Source of the DNA: Pseudomonas sp.
GTDB lineage: Bacteria; Pseudomonadota; Gammaproteobacteria; Pseudomonadales; Pseudomonadaceae
Assembly (NCBI GenBank): GCA_003488145.1
Contig: DNMQ01000387.1
Coordinates: 1-8,842, forward strand
Direction: 5' to 3'
DNA length: 8,842 nt
Shown here: positions 1-5,088 of the stretch, piece after piece
Layout of the letters: each line of letters opens with the position of its first letter
Position numbering within the stretch: position 1 is the stretch's first letter
Position numbers and translations under genes: made by a program
Notes under the pieces: model-generated
The model's input: the letters and a program-made list of their open reading frames with translations, nothing else
Told to the model about the DNA's origin: nothing
Database searches by the model: none

Positions 1-471
1 CTGACCAATACCCAGAGCATTCTCGATCAGCCGCACAAGGATCTGCGCCGCGCCCGCGCCTCGGGCATGAGCCTGATTCCCACCACCACCGGCTCGGCCA
101 CGGCGATCGCCGAGATATTTCCCGAGCTGCGCGGCAAGCTGAACGGCCATGCCGTGCGCGTGCCGCTGGCCAATGCCTCGCTCACCGACTGCGTGTTCGA
201 GGTGGAGCGCAGCACCGATGTCGCAGAGGTGAACCGCTTGCTGCAGGCTGCAGCGGAGGGCGAGCTCAAGGGCATTCTCGGCTACGAGGAGCGGCCGCTG
301 GTTTCCATCGATTACCGCACCGACCCGCGCTCGTCGATCATCGATGCGCTGTCGACCATGGTGGTCAACGGCACGCAGGTGAAGATCTACGCGTGGTACG
401 ACAACGAGTGGGGCTATGCCAACCGCACCGTTGAACTGGCGCGCAAGGTCGGGCTCGTCGACGTCCGGTAG
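1..471 (+). CDS. gap: Arsenic-associated glyceraldehyde-3-phosphate dehydrogenase, C-terminal part (5' end outside window)
   Basis: The reading frame is open from base 1 and ends at TAG 469-471, giving the last 156 residues of a protein normally about 330-340 long. Visible GAPDH signatures are the PHKDLRRAR stretch, the phosphate-binding TTTGSA segment, the VRVP motif, LKGILGYEE and the C-terminal [11 protein letters not shown]. The catalytic cysteine and its partner histidine lie upstream of the window. Within glycolysis such enzymes oxidise glyceraldehyde 3-phosphate. In arsJ operons the dedicated paralogue is known to use arsenate in place of phosphate, making unstable 1-arseno-3-phosphoglycerate. 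The wording of this C-terminus ([40 protein letters not shown]) and the arsJ gene 90 bases downstream on the same strand favour that role over the housekeeping enzyme. Family is certain; the arsenic role is inferred from the neighbour. Confidence 0.93.
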   Translation: MTNTQSILDQPHKDLRRARASGMSLIPTTTGSATAIAEIFPELRGKLNGHAVRVPLANASLTDCVFEVERSTDVAEVNRLLQAAAEGELKGILGYEERPLVSIDYRTDPRSSIIDALSTMVVNGTQVKIYAWYDNEWGYANRTVELARKVGLVDVR

Positions 472-489
472 GACAGGTTACATCCCCTT

Positions 490-511
490 AGGGAGGGTTG
501 CAGCCCGCCCT
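490..511 (+). promoter_or_regulatory. Inverted repeat in the gap-arsJ spacer
   Basis: AGGGAGGG (490-497) can pair with CCCGCCCT (504-511) around a six-base loop, leaving one internal A-G mismatch. No T-run follows, so it is a poor intrinsic terminator. In a gap-arsJ transcript it could reduce read-through or protect the 3' end of the gap message. Function is inferred only. Confidence 0.35.
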
Positions 512-561
512 GAGGGTTCGCGCCTGTATCAGTGATCCGTACACATCTTCGAGCCGCCGCC

Positions 562-1776
562 ATGCATGCTCTCCAACGTCTCGCGCCGGAAATCCGCCAG
601 TATCTGGTGGTGACCGGTAACTACTGGGCCTGCACACTCACCGACGGCGCATTGCGCATGTTGGTAGTGCTGCACTTCCATGCACTGGGCTACTCGCCCT
701 TGCAGATCGCCGCGCTGTTCCTGTTCTACGAAATGTTCGGCGTCGTCACCAACCTGATTGGCGGGTACCTCGGCGCGCGCCTTGGTCTGAACCGAACGAT
801 GAACCTCGGCTTGGCGCTGCAGGTCGCGGCCCTGCTGATGCTCACCGTACCGGCCTCATGGCTGACCGTGCCCTGGGTAATGGGTGCGCAGGCGCTTTCC
901 GGCATCGCCAAAGACCTGAACAAGATGTCCGCCAAGAGCTCGATCAAGCTGTTGGTACCCGACAGCCAGCAGGGCACGCTCTATAAGTGGGTCGCGATTC
1001 TCACCGGCTCGAAAAATGCCCTCAAGGGCGTAGGTTTCTTCCTTGGCGGCGCGCTTCTTACGCTGCTGGGGTTCGCCGGTGCGGTTCTCTCGATGGCTGC
1101 CGTGCTGGCGCTGGTCTGGCTGGCAAGTCTGGTGCTGCTGAAAAAGGATCTCGGCAAGGCCAAGGCCAAGCCCAAGTTTCGCGACATCCTGTCCAAGAGT
1201 CGCGCGATCAATGTGTTGTCCGCGGCGCGCCTGTTCCTGTTCGGCGCGCGAGACGTGTGGTTCGTGGTGGCCTTGCCGGTGTATCTGAGCGAGGTTTTCG
1301 GCTGGGACTTCTGGATGGTCGGCGGCTTCCTTGCGTGCTGGATCATCGGTTACGGCATTGTCCAGTCGGTCGCACCGGCGATCACCGGCAAACGCAGTGG
1401 CAAGGTCCCGGATGGTCGGGCGGCATGCCTATGGGCCGCCTCGCTGGCGGCATTGCCTGCGGCAATTGCGATCGGGCTGGCGACGGCTGCGTCGCCACAG
1501 TGGGTGCTGATCGGAGGATTGATGCTGTTTGGCGTGCTGTTTGCGGTGAATTCATCGCTACACAGCTATCTGATCGTCAGCTACGCCAAGGAGGACGGTG
1601 TCTCGCTGGACGTGGGTTTCTACTACATGTCCAACGCCCTGGGGCGACTGGTGGGCACGCTGCTCTCGGGTTGGGTGTTCCAGGTCTACGGCCTGCAGGC
1701 TTGCCTGTGGGTGTCGTCCCTGTTCGTAGTGCTCGCAGCGCTTATCTCTCTGTGGTTGCCGCGACACGACGGCTAG
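562..1776 (+). CDS. arsJ: ArsJ, organoarsenical (1-arseno-3-phosphoglycerate) efflux MFS transporter
   Basis: This inner-membrane major facilitator protein of 404 residues exports the 1-arseno-3-phosphoglycerate made by the preceding dehydrogenase; the ester then breaks down to arsenate outside, giving arsenate resistance. The ArsJ hallmarks are the N-terminal PEIRQYLVVTGNYWA...TDGALRMLVVLHFH, then GGYLGARLGLNRTMN, SGIAKDLNKMSAKSSIK and GSKNALKGVGFFLGG. Most of the rest is hydrophobic membrane segments, with a basic central loop (KKDLGKAKAKPKFRD) between the two six-helix halves. I prefer ATG 562 because it gives the usual short N-terminus (MHALQRLAPEIRQYL). An in-frame GTG at 532 would add ten residues; neither has a strong Shine-Dalgarno. 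The spacing to gap fits one operon, and a strong inverted repeat follows the stop. Confidence 0.93.
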   Translation: MHALQRLAPEIRQYLVVTGNYWACTLTDGALRMLVVLHFHALGYSPLQIAALFLFYEMFGVVTNLIGGYLGARLGLNRTMNLGLALQVAALLMLTVPASWLTVPWVMGAQALSGIAKDLNKMSAKSSIKLLVPDSQQGTLYKWVAILTGSKNALKGVGFFLGGALLTLLGFAGAVLSMAAVLALVWLASLVLLKKDLGKAKAKPKFRDILSKSRAINVLSAARLFLFGARDVWFVVALPVYLSEVFGWDFWMVGGFLACWIIGYGIVQSVAPAITGKRSGKVPDGRAACLWAASLAALPAAIAIGLATAASPQWVLIGGLMLFGVLFAVNSSLHSYLIVSYAKEDGVSLDVGFYYMSNALGRLVGTLLSGWVFQVYGLQACLWVSSLFVVLAALISLWLPRHDG

Positions 1777-1780
1777 GGCA

Positions 1781-1803
1781 GGGCGGGCGCCGAGCGCCCG
1801 CCT
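1781..1803. terminator. Bidirectional terminator-like hairpin between arsJ and porin
   Basis: GGCGGGCGC (1782-1790) and GCGCCCGCC (1794-1802) form a perfect nine-pair stem around a CGA loop, with a possible outer G-T pair at 1781/1803. It begins five bases after the arsJ stop and ends eight bases before the stop of the converging porin gene, so it is placed to end both transcripts. Neither side has a proper T-run, so termination may be weak or need Rho. Confidence 0.6.
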
Positions 1804-1810
1804 GACATGA

Positions 1811-3064
1811 TCAATAGCTGTACTGCAGCTGCGCCCAGAGCTTCTCGGTATCCACCGAGTAATCATCGGCGTCGTAGCCGGCGTACTTGACGGTGGCCAC
1901 CAGTCCTTTGACCAGCGGGATGGCATGGCTGTAGGCGACGTTGATCTCCTCGCCGTATTGCTGGCTGCCGCGTTCGGCGCGGAAATCGTGGTACCAGGCC
2001 TGCAGCGTTCCACCGAACAAAGGCAGAGTGCCGCCGAGATAGACATCCTGCACACCGTCCGCAGGCGTCAGCAGGAAGGCATCGGCCCAGCCCTGAAAGG
2101 CGTGCTTGGTAGCCAATGGCGTCTGGAAGGCCCGATTGCCCGGCCCCGAGTCGCCACCCAGGACTTCCACGCCCGCTTTCAGAGTCGCACCCTTGAGGGC
2201 ATAGCCCAGCTCGGCCAGGTAGTACTCGCTGCTCAGCTCCTGAGGATTGCCGGCGTAGTCCTGCTGGCGTGCATATTCAAGCGCATAGCTGATGCCGTGG
2301 AGGGCACCGTTCAGACGCAGACCTGTGGTCTTGCTGGACAGGGTGCCGAGCGCAGCGGCGGGTGCAGTGGCGATGTTGTCCAGTCCCAGCAGATAGCTGT
2401 AGGCGGTGGCCGTCAGCTCCGGTGAGTGCGCGTAGCGGGCGTTGAACAGATGGCTGTGGCCTTCGATATTGGCCGGGTTGGCGCGATTGTCGAAACGGTT
2501 GTCGCCCGGGCCGAAGATCGTGTTGATGTTGTTGATGTAGGCGTAAGTCAGGGTCAGCTTGTCGAGCGGTTGCAGCTGGCCCAGCACGCCGTCGTAGGTT
2601 TGTTCGTTCTGCCGCCAACCGACGCCACCGACGAAGCGCTGGTTGTCCAGATTGATGCGCTGACGGCCGGCAATGGCGCTGCCGAGTTCGTGGTCGTAGC
2701 GCAACAGCGCCTGGTTGATTTCGCTGCCGTCGGGGTCGGCTACCACGGAGTAATCGGTCTGGCCGTTACGTGTGCTGTTGTAGGCGGCATCACCCAGGCG
2801 GCTTACGTTGTCTGCCTCGACCAGAGCCGACAGGCCGTACCACTTGCCGGTCTGAAAGCCTACGCGGGTGCGCAGCGTCTGGGCGTTGGCGTGCTCAAGT
2901 GCGTTGTCCTGATCGACGTGCTCGTAGCGATAGCGCACATCCAGAATCGGTTTCGCGTCGGTGAACAAGCTGCTGAAGGTTTCCTGAGCGAAAACCGCCG
3001 GACTGCATAACAGCCCAGCGCTCAGCAGGTAGGGGGTCAGATGACGGGGATGCAGGTTCTTCAT
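1811..3064 (-). CDS. Outer-membrane beta-barrel porin (AlgE/alginate-export-like or related)
   Basis: This 417-residue protein begins with a clear signal peptide: basic start MKNLHPRH, a hydrophobic core (LTPYLLSAGLLCSPAV) and an AVFA|QE cleavage site after residue 26. The mature chain alternates polar and hydrophobic residues in short strands ending in aromatics (DVRYRYEH, TLRTRVGFQTGKWYG, LTLTYAYI, GGTLQAWYHDF, VATVKYAGYD) and closes with LWAQLQYSY, a C-terminal aromatic signal typical of outer-membrane barrels assembled by BAM. Motifs such as AGRQRINLDNQRFVGGVGWRQNEQTYDG resemble alginate-export-type porins of pseudomonads. Substrate cannot be told from sequence. Start 3064 was chosen because AAGGAG sits six bases upstream; an in-frame ATG at 3121 would add 19 residues ahead of the signal peptide and is unlikely. 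It has its own promoter and converges on arsJ, so it is not part of the arsenic operon. Confidence 0.85.
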   Translation of the reverse strand: MKNLHPRHLTPYLLSAGLLCSPAVFAQETFSSLFTDAKPILDVRYRYEHVDQDNALEHANAQTLRTRVGFQTGKWYGLSALVEADNVSRLGDAAYNSTRNGQTDYSVVADPDGSEINQALLRYDHELGSAIAGRQRINLDNQRFVGGVGWRQNEQTYDGVLGQLQPLDKLTLTYAYINNINTIFGPGDNRFDNRANPANIEGHSHLFNARYAHSPELTATAYSYLLGLDNIATAPAAALGTLSSKTTGLRLNGALHGISYALEYARQQDYAGNPQELSSEYYLAELGYALKGATLKAGVEVLGGDSGPGNRAFQTPLATKHAFQGWADAFLLTPADGVQDVYLGGTLPLFGGTLQAWYHDFRAERGSQQYGEEINVAYSHAIPLVKGLVATVKYAGYDADDYSVDTEKLWAQLQYSY

Positions 3065-3070
3065 GTGCCG

Positions 3071-3076
3071 CTCCTT
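3071..3076 (-). promoter_or_regulatory. Shine-Dalgarno deciding the porin start
   Basis: On the - strand AAGGAG lies exactly six bases before ATG 3064. It selects the start that places the signal peptide at the N-terminus. Confidence 0.8.
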
Positions 3077-3105
3077 GGTTGACATCGGAGCGAAAGATAG
3101 GCTGC

Positions 3106-3134
3106 TTACTATTTTTGCCATTGACAGCCGTCAA
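3106..3134 (-). promoter_or_regulatory. Porin promoter with inverted-repeat operator on the -35 box
   Basis: On the - strand TTGACG (3129-3134) is followed after exactly 17 bases by TAGTAA (3106-3111), a sigma-70-like pair with a strong -35 and a moderate -10, giving a leader of roughly 35 bases to the porin ATG. The -35 lies inside a perfect inverted repeat, TTGAC-N4-GTCAA (3121-3134), which could be the operator of a dimeric repressor. The promoter is inferred from spacing and position; the regulator is unknown. Confidence 0.5.
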
Positions 3135-3155
3135 GGCCACAGAAAAGCTCTGGAA

Positions 3156-3184
3156 CAGGCCTTGCGACCCGTTCGCGAGGCCTG
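3156..3184 (-). terminator. Terminator-like hairpin after the small gene
   Basis: Bases 3156-3167 and 3173-3184 form a twelve-pair stem with one G-T wobble and a five-base loop (CCCGT). It lies 17 bases past the stop of the small - strand gene and just ahead of the porin promoter, so it would insulate the porin from read-through. On the - strand it is followed by TTCCAGAGCTTTT, which has only a delayed T-run. Confidence 0.5.
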
Positions 3185-3201
3185 ACAGGAGTCGAGCTTA
3201 G

Positions 3202-3381
3202 CTAGCTGTGTACGGCGGTTCTCAGCATGCCGATATCATGTGCGGCGCGCTGAATCAGTGCGGCAGCGTTCGGCCCGGCCTTGTCATGACCGTTACGACG
3301 CCCGCGGCGCCAATGCACCATGGGCTGGAGTGCACTGATATCCGATCGGGTAACCAGTTCTTCGAGTGATCGCTTGCTCAT
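3202..3381 (-). CDS. Hypothetical small basic protein (59 aa)
   Basis: I do not recognise this protein. It reads MSKRSLEELVTRSDIS at the start, has a strongly basic middle (HWRRGRRNGHDK, near residues 23-34), then a probable amphipathic helix (AALIQRAAHDIGMLR) and ends TAVHS. No signal peptide or membrane segment is seen, so it should be cytosolic; the basic patch could bind nucleic acid or a partner, but that is speculation. Start 3381 is preferred because GAGG stands eight bases upstream. An in-frame ATG at 3438 would add 19 residues but has no ribosome-binding site. A hairpin follows the stop and a possible promoter precedes it, so it looks like a one-gene unit between the RES toxin and the porin. 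It could also be a chance frame in GC-rich DNA. Confidence 0.5.
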   Translation of the reverse strand: MSKRSLEELVTRSDISALQPMVHWRRGRRNGHDKAGPNAAALIQRAAHDIGMLRTAVHS

Positions 3382-3390
3382 GTTCGCGTC

Positions 3391-3403
3391 CTCACGTCGT
3401 GAG
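3391..3403 (-). repeat. Perfect inverted repeat at the ribosome-binding site of the small gene
   Basis: CTCACG-T-CGTGAG is a six-base-arm inverted repeat with one central base. One arm provides part of the GAGG Shine-Dalgarno of the 59-residue gene. It could be an operator, or in RNA a short hairpin hiding the ribosome-binding site. Function is inferred. Confidence 0.4.
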
Positions 3404-3458
3404 TTCGGTGGAGCGTCCTTGCGCCATGGGGAGTCCATGAGCAGACGATGCGCGATGA

Positions 3459-3488
3459 TTGTTACAGCGGTTTGGCAGCACGGCGCAA
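3459..3488 (-). promoter_or_regulatory. Possible promoter of the small gene
   Basis: On the - strand TTGCGC (3483-3488) and TAACAA (3459-3464) are 18 bases apart, an acceptable sigma-70-like pair giving a leader of about 70 bases to ATG 3381. It lies in the 150-base space after the RES gene. The boxes match only in part, so this is weak evidence. Confidence 0.3.
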
Positions 3489-3533
3489 TCGGATGGCCGG
3501 TGCAGGGAGGAGAAGACGGCTAACGCGCCAGCA

Positions 3534-4226
3534 TCAGACTTCGGTGATCGCGCTGACGCTGGTGATGCCAGCGTTCCAGATCATCTCGTAGTGTGCGGTC
3601 TGAACGATGGACAGTACGCGCCGCGGCGTCATGAGTGCCCAACAGTGCCGGCCTGGGCTACGTACCGAGTGATACCGCAACCCGGGGAATCCCTCTTGCC
3701 TGGCGAGGCGACCGAACTGGCGGGACTGGAGGTAATCATCCGCGTCGTAGATCGGATCCGACATCGACACGCTCGTGGCATCCAGCAGCCCGGCCTCGTT
3801 GAATTGACATGACAACCCGCGGAAAACGAACCGCTCGAAGTTCAAGCCTACGACATTCGACCAGTAGTGCTCCTGGTGATACCGCACCTCGGTCAGTGCC
3901 GTTTCCATGCTGTCGGCCAGATACAACACGCCGTAGCTGCCATCGCTGAAACGAGAGCCGGCTGGATTCACGTGGGTGAACGGCGCCGTAGCGTAGGAGC
4001 AGCCCGGAATGCCGAATGGTATTTCTGACCGAGGAATCAGCTCGAGGCGGCCAGTTTCGTTGTGCAATCTCGGGTTTGTCAGCGCCTGTAACTGATAGAG
4101 GATTTCAAATTCCTCGGCGTCGGCTACGTCATCGAACAGGTCGATGGGGGGATACTTGGAGTTCACCAGCCGGTACGACTGGCACCGGGCATCTGCCCGT
4201 ATCGGCAGTCGCTGCGGCACTACCAC
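3534..4226 (-). CDS. RES-domain toxin (NAD+-degrading) of an Xre-RES toxin-antitoxin pair
   Basis: The 230-residue protein has a RES fold signature: SRFSDGSYGVLYLADSMETALTEVRYH supplies the conserved Arg92, Tyr102 and Glu113, and GLRYHSVRSPGRHCWAL supplies Ser187; these line the NAD+-binding pocket in this family. The N-terminal 90 residues (FEILYQLQALTNPRLHNETGRLELIP) are normal for the longer RES proteins, so it appears full length with the key residues intact. Known relatives break down NAD+ by phosphorolysis or hydrolysis in the cytosol and stop growth unless bound by their antitoxin. The start is GTG 4226, which overlaps the antitoxin stop by seven bases and has GAGG six bases upstream; a second GTG at 4220 is possible. 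The overlap implies translational coupling. The substrate claim rests on family knowledge. Confidence 0.9.
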   Translation of the reverse strand: MVVPQRLPIRADARCQSYRLVNSKYPPIDLFDDVADAEEFEILYQLQALTNPRLHNETGRLELIPRSEIPFGIPGCSYATAPFTHVNPAGSRFSDGSYGVLYLADSMETALTEVRYHQEHYWSNVVGLNFERFVFRGLSCQFNEAGLLDATSVSMSDPIYDADDYLQSRQFGRLARQEGFPGLRYHSVRSPGRHCWALMTPRRVLSIVQTAHYEMIWNAGITSVSAITEV

Positions 4227-4624
4227 TGCGCGCCTCGTAGGCTGTCGATACGGCGGAACGACTCGTACAGGGAAATCATGTCCCCCTGAGCCATTACCTC
4301 CAGCGGCGATCGCCCGTTGAAGAATTCGTTGTGATTGGGCATTGCCGCAAAGCCGTAAGTGTTTTCCGGGTTATCGAAGATCAGCCGCAGTGCTGCGTGG
4401 ATGTTGAGAATGAAACTGACGCGCTGCATCTGGTCGGGGTCCAGGCTGACCGACCAATCTGCATTGCGGAGCTTGGCCCGTGCGTGAGTACTGCGGGAGA
4501 TACGCAATATCCGACAGGCCTGTTCGGTAGACGCCTGCCATTTTTCGAGAACGTTCACCGCGGTTCGAAGGCCGGCGGCGCACTGGTCTTTGGTAAACGC
4601 GGGTGCCTGAAGAGTCGCAGTCAT
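4220..4624 (-). CDS. Xre/MbcA/ParS-type antitoxin of the RES pair
   Basis: This 134-residue protein has two parts. Residues about 15-55 (AVNVLEKWQASTEQACRILRISRSTHARAK) form a helix-turn-helix-like DNA-binding region. Residues about 64-134 form the toxin-binding domain, with LNIHAALRLIFDNPENTYGF and the typical C-terminal NGRSPLEVMAQGDMISLYESFRRIDSLRGAQW. In this family the C-terminus inserts into the RES active site to block NAD+ entry, and the complex represses its own promoter. It is the first gene of the operon, with the toxin starting inside its last codons, the order usual for Xre-RES. ATG 4624 has only a weak ribosome-binding site. An extended -10 box lies 30 bases upstream, with short palindromes on both sides that suit autoregulation. 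Confidence 0.9.
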   Translation of the reverse strand: MTATLQAPAFTKDQCAAGLRTAVNVLEKWQASTEQACRILRISRSTHARAKLRNADWSVSLDPDQMQRVSFILNIHAALRLIFDNPENTYGFAAMPNHNEFFNGRSPLEVMAQGDMISLYESFRRIDSLRGAQW

Positions 4625-4653
4625 GGCAATTGCTCGATTAATTCCATGGACTC

Positions 4654-4684
4654 AGCATAGCACTGTATGTATCTGCAGACACAA
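4654..4684 (-). promoter_or_regulatory. Toxin-antitoxin operon promoter with candidate operators
   Basis: On the - strand TATGCT (4654-4659) is preceded by TGC, making an extended -10, with TTGTGT (4679-4684) as a -35 at a long 19-base spacing. The eight-base palindrome TCTGCAGA (4672-4679) sits between the boxes. CAATTGC occurs twice, at 4627-4633 and 4682-4688, flanking the promoter. These are plausible binding sites for the Xre antitoxin, but this is inferred from position only. Confidence 0.45.
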
Positions 4685-4905
4685 TTGCGCGCGTACTATC
4701 TTTCTGGACATTGAAAAGAGCGGCAGCGCGATGTCGGCAAGTTCGATATGAACTTCAGCCAACCCTCAGGCTGGTAACTGCGTTCGATGGATACAAAGTT
4801 GATCAGATAGTGCGCTGACGATGGCAGCGCTAGCGCTAATTGCGGAAAGTCAGTAAAGCGGAAATGACAAGACGGACGCTGGAAGGCTGAAAGCCGCGTA
4901 AAGAC
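4685..4905. other. Gene-free stretch between the toxin-antitoxin operon and tRNA-Leu
   Basis: I see no convincing gene here. It holds three inverted repeats: AAGTTC-N5-GAACTT (4739-4755), CAGCC-N8-GGCTG (4756-4773), directly adjacent to the first, and the 12-base palindrome AGCGCTAGCGCT (4826-4837). None has a T-run that would mark a clear terminator. Lying on the 3' side of a tRNA gene, it may contain an old junction, but I found no copy of the tRNA 3' end elsewhere in the window. Confidence 0.4.
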
Positions 4906-4992
4906 TGGTGCCCGGAGCGGGGGTCGAACCCGCATACCCTTTCGGATGAGGGATTTTAAGTCCCTTGCGTATACCAATTTCGCCATCCGGGC
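4906..4992 (-). tRNA. tRNA-Leu (anticodon UAA)
   Basis: The - strand folds into an 87-base class II tRNA with an encoded CCA end. The acceptor stem pairs GCCCGGA (4986-4992) with TCCGGGC (4910-4916), followed by discriminator A (4909) and CCA (4906-4908). The anticodon stem AGGGA/TCCCT encloses the loop CTTAAAA, giving anticodon TAA, which reads UUA/UUG leucine codons. The T loop GGTTCGACCC and a long variable arm (CATCCGAAAGGGTATG region) are as expected for leucine tRNAs. UUA is rare in GC-rich genomes, so this is probably the only isoacceptor for it. It has its own promoter upstream. Confidence 0.97.
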
Positions 4993-5010
4993 GGAGGCTG
5001 CGTAGCAGTG

Positions 5011-5028
5011 CGCCGATGGGGATCGGCG
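5011..5028 (-). other. Hairpin in the pre-tRNA leader
   Basis: CGCCGAT (5011-5017) and ATCGGCG (5022-5028) form a perfect seven-pair stem with a four-base loop, lying between the tRNA promoter and the mature tRNA 5' end. It would sit at or near the start of the precursor RNA and could affect RNase P or exonuclease processing. Confidence 0.45.
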
Positions 5029-5035
5029 GCGCAGG

Positions 5036-5064
5036 ACTATAGCGAGCCTCCGGACACCACGCAA
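5036..5064 (-). promoter_or_regulatory. tRNA-Leu promoter
   Basis: On the - strand TTGCGT (5059-5064) and TATAGT (5036-5041) are exactly 17 bases apart, a good sigma-70 pair, followed by a GC-rich discriminator (CCTGCGCC). Such discriminators are typical of stable-RNA promoters under stringent control. The -35 lies inside the hairpin that follows the helicase gene. Confidence 0.6.
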
Positions 5065-5086
5065 CCCGAACGGCGCCGTTGCGTGG
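5057..5086 (-). terminator. Hairpin directly after the helicase stop
   Basis: CCACGCAAC (5057-5065) and GTTGCGTGG (5078-5086) form a perfect nine-pair stem around twelve bases that include GGCGCC. It begins two bases past the helicase stop on the - strand. No T-run follows, so it may stabilise the mRNA end or work with Rho rather than act as an intrinsic terminator. It also contains the tRNA -35 box. Confidence 0.45.
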
Positions 5087-5088
5087 CC

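Noticed and set aside
987..1805. 272-codon + strand open frame inside arsJ
   Set aside because: It overlaps arsJ in another frame, is rich in Gly/Arg with no family resemblance, and is what GC-rich coding DNA produces by chance.
2426..3010. 194-codon + strand open frame opposite the porin
   Set aside because: Antisense shadow; the - strand frame has a signal peptide, barrel pattern and strong ribosome-binding site.
3556..3574. ACGCTGG-N5-CCAGCGT hairpin as a terminator
   Set aside because: It lies inside the RES coding region before the stop codon and has no T-run, so it is more likely a coding coincidence.
3459..3812. 117-codon + strand open frame opposite the RES toxin 3' end
   Set aside because: Antisense to the conserved RES C-terminal region, and no protein resemblance.
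4906..4925. tRNA 3' end as an attachment site with a second copy in the window
   Set aside because: I looked for another copy of TGGTGCCCGGA and found none; only the general tendency of elements to use such sites remains.
4696..5064. 122-codon - strand open frame running through tRNA-Leu
   Set aside because: Its central residues are simply the translated tRNA; the tRNA fold is unambiguous.
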